From NCBI RefSeq assembly GCF_900105945.1, contig NZ_FNSO01000004.1:4030001-4094000 (forward strand): a stretch of DNA of 64,000 nucleotides, in the 5' to 3' direction. Origin of the DNA: Amycolatopsis tolypomycina. Its GTDB lineage: Bacteria; Actinomycetota; Actinomycetes; Mycobacteriales; Pseudonocardiaceae. The position numbers were made by a program, and so were the translations under genes. The notes under the pieces were generated by a model. The model saw nothing but the letters and a program-made list of their open reading frames with translations. It had not been told where the DNA came from and did not search any database. Shown here piece by piece: positions 44,180-52,994 of this stretch. Within the stretch, counting starts at the first letter, position 1, and every line of letters begins with the position of its first letter.

Positions 44180-44763
44180 CGCGACTTCGCCCGCAGGTGC
44201 AGCCGCTCGCCCTGCTTGCCGAACAGGCTGAGGATCTCCGCCGGACGGCCGTCGACCGCGCCGAACCAGTGCGGGAGGCGCGTGTCGAACTCCGCCGCCT
44301 CGCCCGGCCCGAGCGTCATGTCCCGGTCGGCCAGGATCAGGCGCAGCCGGCCCGACAGGACGTACAGCCACTCGTACCCCTCGTGGACCTGGGGATCGGG
44401 TTCGCCCGTCTCGGGCTCGAGGATCATCTTGAACGCCTGCGGCGCGCCCGGCTGGCGGGTCAGCGGCAGCACGGTCATCGCCGCGCCGTTGTGCCGCGGG
44501 ATGCGGCGCGCGGTCATGCGGACCCGCGGGTCGCCGACCTCGGGCGCGCCCACCAGTTCGTCCAGCGGCACCTGGTGGGCTTTGGCGATCGGCAGCAGCA
44601 GCTCGAGGCTGGGTTTCCGCTGGCCGGACTCCAGCCGGGACAGCGTGCTCTTCGAGATGCCGGTCGCCGCCGACAGGTCGGCGAGGGTGACCCGGCGCTG
44701 CGTGCGGACCCGTTTGAGCCGGGGGCCGACCTCGGCCAGGGCCTGGGTGATCGCGTCCGTCAT
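44176..44763 (-). CDS. XRE-family regulator with cupin sensor domain (2)
   Basis: 195 residues. Helix-turn-helix at about 12-66 (RRVTLADLSAATGISKSTLS, RLESGQRKPSLELL), then a cupin at about 100-190 (EGYEWLYVLSGRLRLILADR, FDTRLPHWFGAVDG). The same architecture as the regulator at 43,103 but clearly different in sequence. Divergent from a thioredoxin-reductase-like gene, a very common pairing in actinobacteria, so it probably represses that flavoprotein. Overlaps the acetyltransferase stop by four bases, tail to tail. Confidence 0.9.
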   Translation of the reverse strand: MTDAITQALAEVGPRLKRVRTQRRVTLADLSAATGISKSTLSRLESGQRKPSLELLLPIAKAHQVPLDELVGAPEVGDPRVRMTARRIPRHNGAAMTVLPLTRQPGAPQAFKMILEPETGEPDPQVHEGYEWLYVLSGRLRLILADRDMTLGPGEAAEFDTRLPHWFGAVDGRPAEILSLFGKQGERLHLRAKSR

Positions 44764-44790
44764 GCCTCCAGGAAACCCGCTTGTCCCGGA

Positions 44791-44812
44791 ATCGGCAACA
44801 TAAGTTGTCGGA
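44791..44812. promoter_or_regulatory. Probable operator between XRE-cupin and flavoprotein genes
   Basis: ATCGGCAACATAAGTTGTCGGA is a near-palindrome with a CAAC-ATAA-GTTG core, in the 77-base gap between the divergent starts. The regulator of the flanking pair is its likely binder. Confidence 0.5.
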
Positions 44813-44840
44813 TCCGCGAAGCCGGGTTCAAGGTGGCGGC

Positions 44841-45782
44841 ATGAACGAAAACAACAGCTTCGACGTCCTGGTGGTGGGTGGCGGCGCCGCGGGACTCAGC
44901 GCCGCCCTGATGCTCGGCCGGGCGCGGCGGCGCGTCGCGGTCGTCGACGGGGGCGCGCCACGCAACGCGCCGGCGTCCCACATGCACGGCTTCCTCTCCC
45001 GCGACGGCCTGCCGCCGTCGGAGCTCCTGCGGATCGGCCGCGAGGAACTCCGCGGCTACGGCGTGGAACTCCTCGAAGACCACGTGCTGAGCCTCGAACA
45101 CGGCTTCACCGCCCGGCTGGCGGGCGGCCGGGCGCTGACCGCCCGGCGCGTCCTCGTCGCCACCGGCGTCCACGACGACCTGCCGGACATCCCCGGCCTG
45201 CGCGAAAGCTGGGGCACCGACGCGGTGACCTGCCCCTACTGCCACGGCTACGAAGTGCGCGACCAGCCGCTCGGGGTGCTCGGCACCGAACCCGCGAGCG
45301 TCGAGCACGCGCTGCTGGTCCGCCAGTGGTCGCCGGACGTCGTCTACTTCGCGCACACCACGCCGCTGTCCGAAGAGGACCGCGACCGGCTCGACGCGCG
45401 CGGGATCCGGGTCGTGCCGGGCGTCGTGACCGCGGTCCGGCGCGAGGACGGCCGTCTCACCGGCGTCGAGGTCGGGCCGCGGTTCGTGCCGCGGGCGGCG
45501 CTGTTCCTACGCAGCCGGACGGTTCCGCACGACGAGCTGCTGCGCGGACTCGGGTACGTCGAAGGCGACGTCGACCCGTCCGGGAAGACCGGCGTGCCCG
45601 GCGTGTGGGCGGCGGGGAACGTCGTCGACGCGCGGGCGACCGTGATCATCGCCGCGGCCCAGGGCGCGGCCGCCGCCGGGGCGCTGAACCACGACCTCGT
45701 CACCGAGGACGTCCGGCGGGCGGTCGACGCGCTCGGCGGCTTCTCCCCCGCCGCCGAGCGCGCGGCGGCCGGGGCGCGCTAG
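44841..45782 (+). CDS. Thioredoxin reductase-like NAD(P)/FAD oxidoreductase
   Basis: 313 residues. FAD motif GGGAAG at 13-18, redox-active pair Cys131-Pro-Tyr-Cys134 in VTCPYCHGYE, and the FAD-binding end GVWAAGNVVD. The NADPH GxGxxA loop is degraded (GVLGTEPASV), and the spacing is that of the short TrxR-like group that often lacks a dedicated thioredoxin. It probably reduces a small disulfide or oxidises a dithiol. Under control of the divergent XRE-cupin regulator. Globin gene 32 bases downstream. Confidence 0.88.
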   Translation: MNENNSFDVLVVGGGAAGLSAALMLGRARRRVAVVDGGAPRNAPASHMHGFLSRDGLPPSELLRIGREELRGYGVELLEDHVLSLEHGFTARLAGGRALTARRVLVATGVHDDLPDIPGLRESWGTDAVTCPYCHGYEVRDQPLGVLGTEPASVEHALLVRQWSPDVVYFAHTTPLSEEDRDRLDARGIRVVPGVVTAVRREDGRLTGVEVGPRFVPRAALFLRSRTVPHDELLRGLGYVEGDVDPSGKTGVPGVWAAGNVVDARATVIIAAAQGAAAAGALNHDLVTEDVRRAVDALGGFSPAAERAAAGAR

Positions 45783-45814
45783 CTTCCGCTGCCTCGGCGT
45801 GCCAGGCTCGGCGG

Positions 45815-46270
45815 GTGCGTCCGACGCTGTACGAATTCGCCGGCGGCGACCCCGCGTTCCACGCGCTGGCCGCCGCCCACCACGAGCGCTGCCTGGCCGA
45901 TCCGGAGCTGAACCACCCGTTCTCCAAGCAGGATCAGCACCCGCGGCACGTCGAGCGGCTCGCCTGGTACTGGGCCGAGGTGATGGGCGGCCCGCCGCGG
46001 TTCAGCCGCGAGTGCAGCGACCATTCGGCGATGCTGCGGATGCACGCCGGCAACGGCGACATGAGCGACCTCGGCCGCCGGTTCGTGGCCTGCTTCGTGC
46101 GGGCCGCGGACGACGCCGGCCTGCCCGCCGACCCGGAGTTCCGCGCCGCGCTGCGGTCCTACATGGAGTGGGCGGTGGCCGAGGTGCTCACCTATCCCGG
46201 GCCGCCCGGCGAGGTGCCGTCCGGGCTGGCCGTGCCGCGCTGGTCCTGGAACGGGTTGCAGCCGGTGTAA
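45815..46270 (+). CDS. Group II truncated hemoglobin-like globin
   Basis: 151 residues from GTG. Opens TLYEFAGGDPAFHALAAAHH, then PELNHPFSKQDQHPRHVERL, WYWAEVMGGP and MLRMHAGNGDM, in which His77 is the likely proximal heme ligand. The C-terminal PRWSWNGLQP is typical of the actinobacterial globin group. Such proteins bind O2 or NO or detoxify peroxides. It follows the flavoprotein closely, so that protein may be its reductase partner; that is inference. Confidence 0.87.
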   Translation: MRPTLYEFAGGDPAFHALAAAHHERCLADPELNHPFSKQDQHPRHVERLAWYWAEVMGGPPRFSRECSDHSAMLRMHAGNGDMSDLGRRFVACFVRAADDAGLPADPEFRAALRSYMEWAVAEVLTYPGPPGEVPSGLAVPRWSWNGLQPV

Positions 46271-46328
46271 CGCCCGGGGCGCTCCCCGCGTCTTGCAGGC
46301 GACGACCGGCTGTGGAGGTCCGTCGCCA

Positions 46329-46371
46329 GAGCCGGTCCGGCCAGGTTCCCCCCACTTGCCCGGACCGGCTC
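46329..46371. terminator. Bidirectional terminator between globin and sirtuin genes
   Basis: GAGCCGGTCCGG at 46329-46340 pairs perfectly with 46360-46371 (12 bp) across a 19-base loop, in the gap between convergent genes and three bases before the sirtuin stop. Confidence 0.65.
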
Positions 46372-46373
46372 GT

Positions 46374-47294
46374 TCACGTCGGTGACGCGGTCCCGAGCCG
46401 GCCGACCAGCTCGGTGAGCGCCGGCCCCAGCGGCCGGTCGACCCGCACCGCGGCGTAGCGGTCGCCGCGGGTCTCGCCGCGGTTGACGATCACCACCGGC
46501 TTGCCCGCGTTCGCCGCGTGGCGGACGAACCGCAGCCCGGACATCACGGTCAGGGAGGAGCCGAGCACGAGCAGCGCCGCCGCTTCGTCGACCAGCCGGT
46601 AGCACTGCTCGACCCGCGGCCGTGGCACGTTCTCGCCGAAGAACACGACGTCCGGCTTGAGGACGCCCGCGCAGGCCTCGCACGCGACCGGCCGGAACCG
46701 GCGCACGACGTCGGCGGGCAGCTCGACGTCGCCGTCCGGGTTGATCCGGGTGGCGGCGCCGGTGAAGCCGGGGTTGGCCGCCCGCAACCGGCGGTCGAGC
46801 TCGGCGCGCGGGCTGGTGCGGCGGCAGTCCAGGCAGACGACCCGGTCCAGGCTGCCGTGCAGCTCGACGGCGTCCGCGGTGCCCGCCGCCTGGTGCAGGC
46901 CGTCGACGTTCTGTGTGATGACGCCGTCGACGTACCCGCCTTCGCGCAGGGCCGTCACGGCGCGGTGGCCGTCGTTGGGGTCGGCGCGGGCGATGGTGCG
47001 CCACCCGAGGTGGCTGCGGGCCCAGTACCGCTGCCGCCCTTCGGCGCTGGTGACGAACTCGTCGTAGGTCATCGGCGTGTGCCGGCGCAGGCTGCCGCTT
47101 TCACCGCGGTAGTCGGGGATCCCGGATTCGGTGGACAGCCCGGCCCCGCTGAGCACGGCAACGCCCCCACGCGCGACGACGCGGGTCAGCTCGTCGAGAT
47201 CGGCGGTCCGCGGCAGCGGTGCCTCCGTCGACGTCCAGGAGAGAGTGGGCCGGGTCCGCACCCACGCCAGGGTACGCGGGGCGGACGGCGTCAT
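46374..47294 (-). CDS. Sirtuin (SIR2 family NAD-dependent deacylase)
   Basis: 306 residues. GAGLS at 50-54 with ESGIPDYRG, TQNVDGLH at 127-134, catalytic His146 in ELHGSLD, and a complete zinc site Cys154, Cys157, Cys205 and Cys208. Those are the features of an active class II sirtuin that removes acyl groups from lysine using NAD. About 30 extra residues precede the core, and a later start is possible. ATGA overlap with the DUF3800-like gene before it means the two proteins are made together. Confidence 0.92.
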   Translation of the reverse strand: MTPSAPRTLAWVRTRPTLSWTSTEAPLPRTADLDELTRVVARGGVAVLSGAGLSTESGIPDYRGESGSLRRHTPMTYDEFVTSAEGRQRYWARSHLGWRTIARADPNDGHRAVTALREGGYVDGVITQNVDGLHQAAGTADAVELHGSLDRVVCLDCRRTSPRAELDRRLRAANPGFTGAATRINPDGDVELPADVVRRFRPVACEACAGVLKPDVVFFGENVPRPRVEQCYRLVDEAAALLVLGSSLTVMSGLRFVRHAANAGKPVVIVNRGETRGDRYAAVRVDRPLGPALTELVGRLGTASPT

Positions 47295-48217
47295 CGAGCG
47301 CCGCGCTCCGGCCCGTCCCAGACGGAGTCCGCGTCCACAAAAGACCTGAGCAGGGTCGTCAGCACGGGATCACCGCGGCCGTTGCGCTCGTCGGAGGCGA
47401 TCCGGCGTGCCACGCCGGCCAGGAAGTCGGCGATCTGGACCCGGGCGTCGTCGCGGGAGTCGACGAAACGCACGCCCGCCAGGCGCGGGCCGAGCGTCGC
47501 TTTGAGCTGGAGCACGCGCTCGGCCGTGAGGGCCAGCTGCTCGTCGTGGACCAGCTCGACCGGGGTGCCGCTCGCGCTCCAGTGGCGGACGGTGTGGATC
47601 ACCGCCGGCACCAGGGGGTCCAGCACCGGCACCAGGCCCGGGTCGGTCGCCAGGCGGGCGCGGTACGCGGCCACGCGCTCGGCGCCGCCGCGGAAGCGGG
47701 CGACCAGCTCGCCCGCTTCACCCGGGACGCGCGCCAGCTCGGCCACCAGGGCGAAGAAGTCCTCCGGTGACGTCGGCACGCCGCGGCGCGGCCGGAGCCG
47801 CAGCACGCTCACGAACGCCGTCAGGAACGACTCCCAGCGGGCCGCGCCGAACGCCGCCGGGCCCGTGCGGTGCAGGGTCCGGGCCATCGCCTCCGTGCCC
47901 GGCTCGGCCAGCAGCGTCACCGCCGCGCGCACGGCGAAGAACGTCTTGTCGGTCAGGTGCACGTGCCCGCGGCCGGCCAGCGGGCCGTCCGGGGCGAGCA
48001 GCCATTCGAGGACCGGCCGGTGCTTGGCGCGGAGCAGGTGGTTGGCCTTGTACTCCTCCGCGGGCGAGCCGATGCGGGCCCGGATCTCGCGCACGCACGC
48101 GGCCGCGTCGGGCCCGGGCATCCGGATGCCGGCGTGGGCGAAGACGTCCGTCTCGCCGCCGAGCAGGTTCTCGCCCTCCGAGCCCGATTCGTCGCAGGCG
48201 ATCTCGACCGGGCGCAC
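47291..48217 (-). CDS. DUF3800-like protein, coupled to the sirtuin
   Basis: 308 residues. The N-terminus MRPVEIACDESGSEGENLLG places Asp9-Glu10-Ser11 on the first strand, and the C-terminal VRFVDSRDDARVQIADFLAG gives the second acidic block. This is the RNase H-like arrangement of DUF3800 proteins, presumed metal-dependent nucleases. The middle is helical with Arg clusters. Family assignment is from these two blocks only. First gene of the two-gene unit; no other defence genes flank it. Confidence 0.65.
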   Translation of the reverse strand: MRPVEIACDESGSEGENLLGGETDVFAHAGIRMPGPDAAACVREIRARIGSPAEEYKANHLLRAKHRPVLEWLLAPDGPLAGRGHVHLTDKTFFAVRAAVTLLAEPGTEAMARTLHRTGPAAFGAARWESFLTAFVSVLRLRPRRGVPTSPEDFFALVAELARVPGEAGELVARFRGGAERVAAYRARLATDPGLVPVLDPLVPAVIHTVRHWSASGTPVELVHDEQLALTAERVLQLKATLGPRLAGVRFVDSRDDARVQIADFLAGVARRIASDERNGRGDPVLTTLLRSFVDADSVWDGPERGAR

Positions 48218-48263
48218 CCGCCCGATCGTGCCAGAGGAGCCCGGCGCGGGGCGACCGGATTAC

Positions 48264-48561
48264 CTACGCCAGTGCGATCTTGCCGCCGGTGACCGTGATC
48301 GGCTTCCTGTCCAGGGGCTTCGACGCCGGTCCGCCGGCTGCGTCACCACCACCTGCTTGTCCGCGAACACCTTCCCGCCGCCGACCGGGATGTCCCCGGC
48401 CACGCCGAGCTCGGTGCCGCCGGAGCCGGGGCCGGCGCCGAGGCCGGCGCCGTCCCGCCCGGGCCGCTGCCGTAGGTGCTGCAGCCGGCCGCCAGCCCGG
48501 CGCCGAGGACCGCGAGTGCCGTGCGGCGCGCCAGCACCGGGTCGGCGTCGTCGTTGCGCAC
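48264..48561 (-). pseudogene. Decayed Rieske-type (2Fe-2S) lipoprotein gene
   Basis: From GTG (GGAGGA seven bases upstream) the frame gives VRNDDADPVLARRTALAVLG then GAGLAAGCSTYG, a Tat-like lipoprotein signal. Within a Pro/Ala linker the frame slips: the next frame reads TELGVAGDIPVGGGKVFADK and QVVVTQPAD, the first strands of the small actinobacterial Rieske protein. Then all of the cluster-binding part (CTH and CPCH boxes) is missing and a third frame resumes with KPLDRKPITVTGGKIALA and a stop. One frameshift and one deletion, so no Fe-S protein can be made. Confidence 0.85.
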
Positions 48562-48578
48562 TTTTCGTCCTCCGCCTG

Positions 48579-49130
48579 CTAGAAGATCAAGCCGAACCGG
48601 GTGAAGAACCACAGCGACGCGCTCAGCCAGAGCCCGACCAGCGCCGTGAAGACCAGGCCGCCCACCACCGGGAGCGCCCACCCGGGCGCGCCGTCCTTGC
48701 GCAGCACCAGCATCTTCGCGACGAACACCCCGTAGCAGAAGCAGCCGAGCAGTGAGTGCAGGAGCACGCGCGCGTCGAACGACTGGAACCCGAGCGCGTA
48801 CAGGCAGTGCATCGCCACCGGGATCGACACGAGGAAGGCCAGCCGGCCCGACCACCGGTGCACCGGGGCGACCCACGCGGGCGCGGCGCCGCCGAGCCTG
48901 CCGTACAGCGCCAGCGCCGTGAGCAGCTGGGCGAGGGCGAGCAGGACGACGATCGTGGCGAGCCAGGCCTTCACCGACTGGGCGCCGGAAAAGCCCGCGA
49001 CGTTCACCGCGACCCCGGTCGGCGGGTGCAGGCCGCCGTAGACGCCGAGGGCCACCGAGACCGCGGCGCCGGCCGCCAGGGGCACCGCGAGCACGGCGGC
49101 CGCGCGGTGGCCCGCCGCCGGGGCGGCCAT
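48579..49130 (-). CDS. Cytochrome b561-like membrane protein (DUF6529-like)
   Basis: 183 residues with five hydrophobic helices. Helices three and four carry His residues (IPVAMHCLYALGF, VLLHSLLGCFCYGVF) at positions suited to bind heme. This fits the DUF6529 family, which in actinobacteria accompanies small Rieske proteins and likely moves electrons across the membrane. Its TGATG overlap with the gene before and 17 bases to the decayed Rieske gene make one operon. With its Rieske partner dead, it may be without function. Confidence 0.75.
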   Translation of the reverse strand: MAAPAAGHRAAAVLAVPLAAGAAVSVALGVYGGLHPPTGVAVNVAGFSGAQSVKAWLATIVVLLALAQLLTALALYGRLGGAAPAWVAPVHRWSGRLAFLVSIPVAMHCLYALGFQSFDARVLLHSLLGCFCYGVFVAKMLVLRKDGAPGWALPVVGGLVFTALVGLWLSASLWFFTRFGLIF

Positions 49131-49792
49131 CAGAAGTCACCGGTCCCGGCCAGGCCGCTGATCGCCTCGGCGGTCACCGGGGTGCCGTCGACGGTCGCGG
49201 TACCGGCGGCCGGGTCGAGCACGGGGGCGGGCGCCGAGTCCCCGTCGGCGGTGAGGATGCCGACCTGGCTGCCGTCGGACTGCACGATCCAGCCGATCTT
49301 CGCCGCCCTGCCCTGCACCTTCGGCGTCGCCCGGTAGAGACCCGCGGGTTTCTTCGCCACCGGCACGGTGAACCGGTAGGTCCGGCCCGCCGCCATCACC
49401 GTCCCGGTGGCGGCGGTGGCGTCGAAACTGCCGGTCAGGCTCGCGTTCGGCGCGCCCCTGAGGTCCAGCTTCCCGCCGACGGTGACGCCCTGGAGCCAGG
49501 CTTCGACCTTCTTGCCGTCGCAGACGTAAGCGATGGCGTGGCCGTCACGCGCCGACACCGCGATCGACGCGCCGCCGCCGGCCACCCGCCCGGCGTAGTC
49601 CGCCCGCGCGGGCGGAGCGGGCTTCGGCGGCTCCGGCGTTTTCGAGGGTGGCGCGGTGGTCGTGCTGCTCGCGGCGCTCGCGGTCCCGGCGACCGGCGTG
49701 GCGCCGGTCCCCGCCGCCAGGTTGGCGACGCCGATCCCGCCCGCGAGCACCACTCCGGCGAGCAAGGTGAACAACGGCCCTGGATGTCTCAT
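49130..49792 (-). CDS. Membrane-anchored or secreted protein of the decayed Rieske operon
   Basis: 220 residues from ATG at 49792. N-terminal helix (LFTLLAGVVLAGGIGVANLA), then a Ser/Thr/Pro linker and a beta-rich domain beginning DYAGRVAGGGASIAVSARDG with one Cys (YVCDGKKVEAW). Repeated Gly-turn strands such as LTGSFDATAATGTVMAAGRT suggest a sandwich. I do not recognise the family. First gene of the operon; the TGATG overlap with the membrane protein supports co-translation. Confidence 0.75.
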   Translation of the reverse strand: MRHPGPLFTLLAGVVLAGGIGVANLAAGTGATPVAGTASAASSTTTAPPSKTPEPPKPAPPARADYAGRVAGGGASIAVSARDGHAIAYVCDGKKVEAWLQGVTVGGKLDLRGAPNASLTGSFDATAATGTVMAAGRTYRFTVPVAKKPAGLYRATPKVQGRAAKIGWIVQSDGSQVGILTADGDSAPAPVLDPAAGTATVDGTPVTAEAISGLAGTGDF

Positions 49793-49906
49793 GGTCTTCC
49801 CACCACCGCGTGCGAACACGAACTTCGGGCGAAACGGCTCACGTTACGCGCCGCGAACAGGTAATGCTTAGCCCCCGCAACCGGGTGATCGTGATTGACT
49901 GGCGGC

Positions 49907-50929
49907 ATGCTCCCCTGGGATGGCGAACTCGCCGGACGGCTCGACCGGCACACCGTGACTTCCGCGCTGCTGCGGGACAATCCGCTCGGCGACCCGCACG
50001 AGCGGCCGCTGTGGGTCTACGTCCCGCCCGGCTACGACGACGGCGACGAGCGGTACCCGGTGGTGTACGTCATCCAGGGCTACACCGGGCACCTGACGAT
50101 GTGGGCCAACCGCACGCCGTTCCGGCAGCCGTTCGTCGAGACGGCCGATGCGGTCTTCGCCGGCGGCGCACCGGGGTGCGTGGTGGTGTACGTCGACGCG
50201 TGGACCGCGTACGGCGGTTCGCAGTTCGTCGATTCGCCGGGCACCGGCCGGTACCACTCGTACCTGTGCGACGAGATCGTGCCGTGGGTCGACGAGCACT
50301 ACCGGACCATCCCGGACCGCGAATCCCGGGCGATCACGGGCAAGTCGTCGGGCGGGTACGGCGCGATGATCACGCCGATGCTGCGGCCGGACCTGTTCGG
50401 CGCACTGGCGACGCACGCGGGCGACTCGCTGTACGAGCTGTCCTACGTCCCCGAGTTCGGCCAGGCGGTCCGCGCGCTGCGCGGGTACGACCAGGACATC
50501 CAGGCGTGGTGGGCGGACTTCCGGAGCCGCCCGGCGTTCACCAAGCCCGAAGACGACACCCTGCTGACGGTGCTCGGCGTCTCGGCGTGCTTCTCGGCGG
50601 CCGAGGACGGGACGCCGGAGCTGCCGTTCGACCCGCTGACCGGGGCACTGCGGCCGGCGCAGTGGCAGCGCTGGCTGGACTGGGACCCGGTCCGGATGGT
50701 GGCGCGCCACGCGGAGGCGGTCCGTTCGCTGCGCGCGGTGTGGATCGACGCGGGCACGAGCGACGAGTACTTCCTGGACGTCGGCGCGGAGGCGTTCCGG
50801 GCGGAGCTGGCGGCGGCGGACCTGCCGGCCGAACGGGTGCACTTCGAGCTGTTCGACGCCGGCCACGGCGGGATCGACTACCGGTACCCGCCGGCGCTGG
50901 CCTGGCTGGCCGAACGGCTGGCCCGCTGA
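49907..50929 (+). CDS. Esterase D/Fes-like alpha/beta hydrolase
   Basis: 340 residues, no signal peptide. WVYVPPGYDDGDERYPVVYV and the nucleophile elbow GKSSGGYGAM are typical of the putative esterase family that includes enterochelin esterase and antigen 85-like folds. Asp in WIDAGTSDEYFLD and His in FDAGHGGIDYRYP complete the triad. The ATG lacks a clear ribosome site. Substrate unknown. No operon partner; divergent from the decayed Rieske operon. Confidence 0.85.
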   Translation: MLPWDGELAGRLDRHTVTSALLRDNPLGDPHERPLWVYVPPGYDDGDERYPVVYVIQGYTGHLTMWANRTPFRQPFVETADAVFAGGAPGCVVVYVDAWTAYGGSQFVDSPGTGRYHSYLCDEIVPWVDEHYRTIPDRESRAITGKSSGGYGAMITPMLRPDLFGALATHAGDSLYELSYVPEFGQAVRALRGYDQDIQAWWADFRSRPAFTKPEDDTLLTVLGVSACFSAAEDGTPELPFDPLTGALRPAQWQRWLDWDPVRMVARHAEAVRSLRAVWIDAGTSDEYFLDVGAEAFRAELAAADLPAERVHFELFDAGHGGIDYRYPPALAWLAERLAR

Positions 50930-51017
50930 GCGCGGGTCGCGCCGGCCGGGTGCCGCGGGTGCACGATCACCTCGGCCGGCGCCCGGCTTTCGTCACCGCC
51001 CTCGCTAGGCTCGGCTG

Positions 51018-51884
51018 ATGGTGACCGAGACCGACCTGGTCCTGCCCGGTGGGCGCTCCCTGCACGTCTACGACACCGGCGGCCCCGGACGGCCCGCCGT
51101 CTTCTGGCACCACGGGACACCGAACACCGGTGCGCCGCCCGAACCCCTGCTGCCGCTCGCCGCCGAGCTCGGGGTGCGGTTCGTTTCCTTCGACCGGCCG
51201 GGTTACCGCACCTCCACCGCCGTGCCGGGGCGGACCGTCGGGGACGTCGCCGGGTGCGTCGCCTCGGTCGCCGACGCGCTCGGGATCCCGGCGTTCGCCC
51301 TGCTGGGGCACTCCGGGGGCGGGTCGCACGCCCTGGCCACCGCCGCTCTGCTGCCGGACCGGGTGCTCGCCGTCGCGAGCCTGGCCGCGGTGGCGCCGGT
51401 CGACGCCGACGGCCTCGGCTGGTTCGACGGCATGGCCGCCGCCAGTGCCGCTTCGCTGCGGGCCGCCACCGAAGGCCGGGCCGTCAAGGAGAAGTACGAG
51501 GCCACCGCCGAGTTCGATCCGGACGTCTTCACCGCCGCCGACACGGCCGCGCTCGGCGGGTCGTGGTCGTGGCTGAACGACGTCGTCCGCGCGGCGCTGG
51601 CGGACGGGCCCGGCGGGCTGATCGACGACGACCTCGCCTACGTCACGCCGTGGGGCGTCGATCCCGCGCGGATCACCGCGCCGGCCCTCCTCGTGCACGG
51701 CGAGCAGGACCGGATGGTGCCCGCCGCGCACAGCGCGTGGCTCGCCGGGCGGTGCCCGCACGCCGAGTACCGGCCTTCGCCCGGCGACGGGCACCTGTCC
51801 GTGCTGCGCCACGCCGCCGACGCCCTCACCTGGCTCGCCGATCAGGGCAGCAGGACCAGCGAAGCGACCACCGGCGCCAGGTAG
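51018..51884 (+). CDS. Alpha/beta hydrolase
   Basis: 288 residues. HHGTPNTGAPPEPLLPLAAE holds the oxyanion-side HG turn, DRPGYRTS follows, the nucleophile elbow is LLGHSGGGSHAL, the acid lies in LLVHGEQDRMVP, and the His in SPGDGHLSVL. A general cytosolic hydrolase; substrate not predictable. Its last 43 bases overlap the convergent DoxX gene, so one of the two stops may not be the ancestral one. Confidence 0.88.
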   Translation: MVTETDLVLPGGRSLHVYDTGGPGRPAVFWHHGTPNTGAPPEPLLPLAAELGVRFVSFDRPGYRTSTAVPGRTVGDVAGCVASVADALGIPAFALLGHSGGGSHALATAALLPDRVLAVASLAAVAPVDADGLGWFDGMAAASAASLRAATEGRAVKEKYEATAEFDPDVFTAADTAALGGSWSWLNDVVRAALADGPGGLIDDDLAYVTPWGVDPARITAPALLVHGEQDRMVPAAHSAWLAGRCPHAEYRPSPGDGHLSVLRHAADALTWLADQGSRTSEATTGAR

Positions 51885-52183
51885 AGCATCGGGAAGGCCA
51901 GGTGCGCGTACGACCGCGCCCGGGCCACGGTGACGAGCGCGCCGCCGAAGTACAGGATCAGCCCGACGGCCGCCGCGATGCCGAGCGGCGGCCAGAAGAG
52001 GCCGGCGAGCAGTCCCGCCGCGCCGGCCGCCTTGGCCGTGCCGAGCCAGTTCCACCACGCCCGCGGCACGCCGTACTCGGTGATCGGCTCGACGACCCAC
52101 TTCGCGCGGGCGAACATCGAGACGGCCGAAAAGCCGACCCAGGCCGCGGCGGCGATGGTGACGATCAGGTGAGCGGTGGACAT
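51842..52183 (-). CDS. DoxX family membrane protein
   Basis: 113 residues with four hydrophobic helices. The block WWNWLGTAKAAGAAGLLAGL and the short connecting loops are typical of DoxX-like proteins, some of which act in redox defence at the membrane. ATG start. Overlaps the hydrolase gene tail to tail by 43 bases. Confidence 0.82.
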   Translation of the reverse strand: MSTAHLIVTIAAAAWVGFSAVSMFARAKWVVEPITEYGVPRAWWNWLGTAKAAGAAGLLAGLFWPPLGIAAAVGLILYFGGALVTVARARSYAHLAFPMLYLAPVVASLVLLP

Positions 52184-52298
52184 CGGGACTCCTCGGGCTC
52201 CGCGGCCCCGGGTTCGGGGTCCGTCACCCGCTCGACTCCGCGGCCCTGGCCGATGTGACAGCCGCGCGCGTGACGCCGGTCACGGTCCGCCACGGGAG

Positions 52299-52718
52299 TC
52301 AGCGCGCCGGCAACAGCGCCAGGAGTTCCTGATGACGGCCCGCGCGACGCAGCACCGGCGAACCCGGCCCGGCCGACACCTGCACCCCGGCCCGCAGTGC
52401 CGTCAGGAAGCGCACGACCTCGCGCGGCGGCGGCAGGACGTCGTCGCCGCCGAGGTAGGACAGCACGATCATGTCCTCCCCGCACGCCGCCTCGACCGCG
52501 ACCGCCCAGCCGTGCACCTCGTCCCAGAGCAGCGCCACGTCGCGCTCGGGGAACCGGCGCAGCCGCCAGTCCACCGCCACGTACGCCGACACCGGGACGT
52601 CGACGTCCACGGTGCAGGATTCCAGGCCGAAGCCGAGCGCACGCGCCACCTCGCCCAGATACGCGCGCAGCCCGCGCTGGAACCAGAATTCGAGATCGGT
52701 GTCGATCAGGCCGGACAC
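52299..52718 (-). CDS. DUF6292 family protein (second copy)
   Basis: 139 residues from GTG at 52718, with AAAGGA five bases upstream; the longer reading is Ala-rich and not convincing. FWFQRGLRAYLGEVARALGF, VPVSAYVAVDWRLRRFPERD, ALLWDEVHGWAVAVE and VLSYLGGDDVLPPPREVVRF line up block by block with the protein at 6,756-7,178. Unknown function. The 276 bases upstream, before the LigD-type gene, hold no further gene that I can support. Confidence 0.75.
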   Translation of the reverse strand: MSGLIDTDLEFWFQRGLRAYLGEVARALGFGLESCTVDVDVPVSAYVAVDWRLRRFPERDVALLWDEVHGWAVAVEAACGEDMIVLSYLGGDDVLPPPREVVRFLTALRAGVQVSAGPGSPVLRRAGRHQELLALLPAR

Positions 52719-52994
52719 CCGTTTCCTTTCGCCGGGTTCAACAACAACGGCGACGGCCGCCACGTCGTTGTCGTTCGCCACGGCGGCGGCTGCCGCACTT
52801 CGTGCGTAGACCGTACCGAGTTCGCCGACTTCGGCCCACCACCGGATTTTCCGTTCCGGCGCGCCGTGCAGCGACACGCCCGTCTGCACGTGCAGCGCTC
52901 CACTGTGGACGATCAAATCCCCAGGTGACGCAGTTTTCGGCAATTTCCGGAAAACCGACACGAGGACCGGTGCGGGAATTTCCGCGACCGAAGT

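Noticed and set aside
46374..48217. Known Thoeris or DSR-type defence system
   Set aside because: No TIR protein and no long SIR2 N-terminal fusion; the sirtuin has a complete deacylase zinc site. Kept only as an open question.
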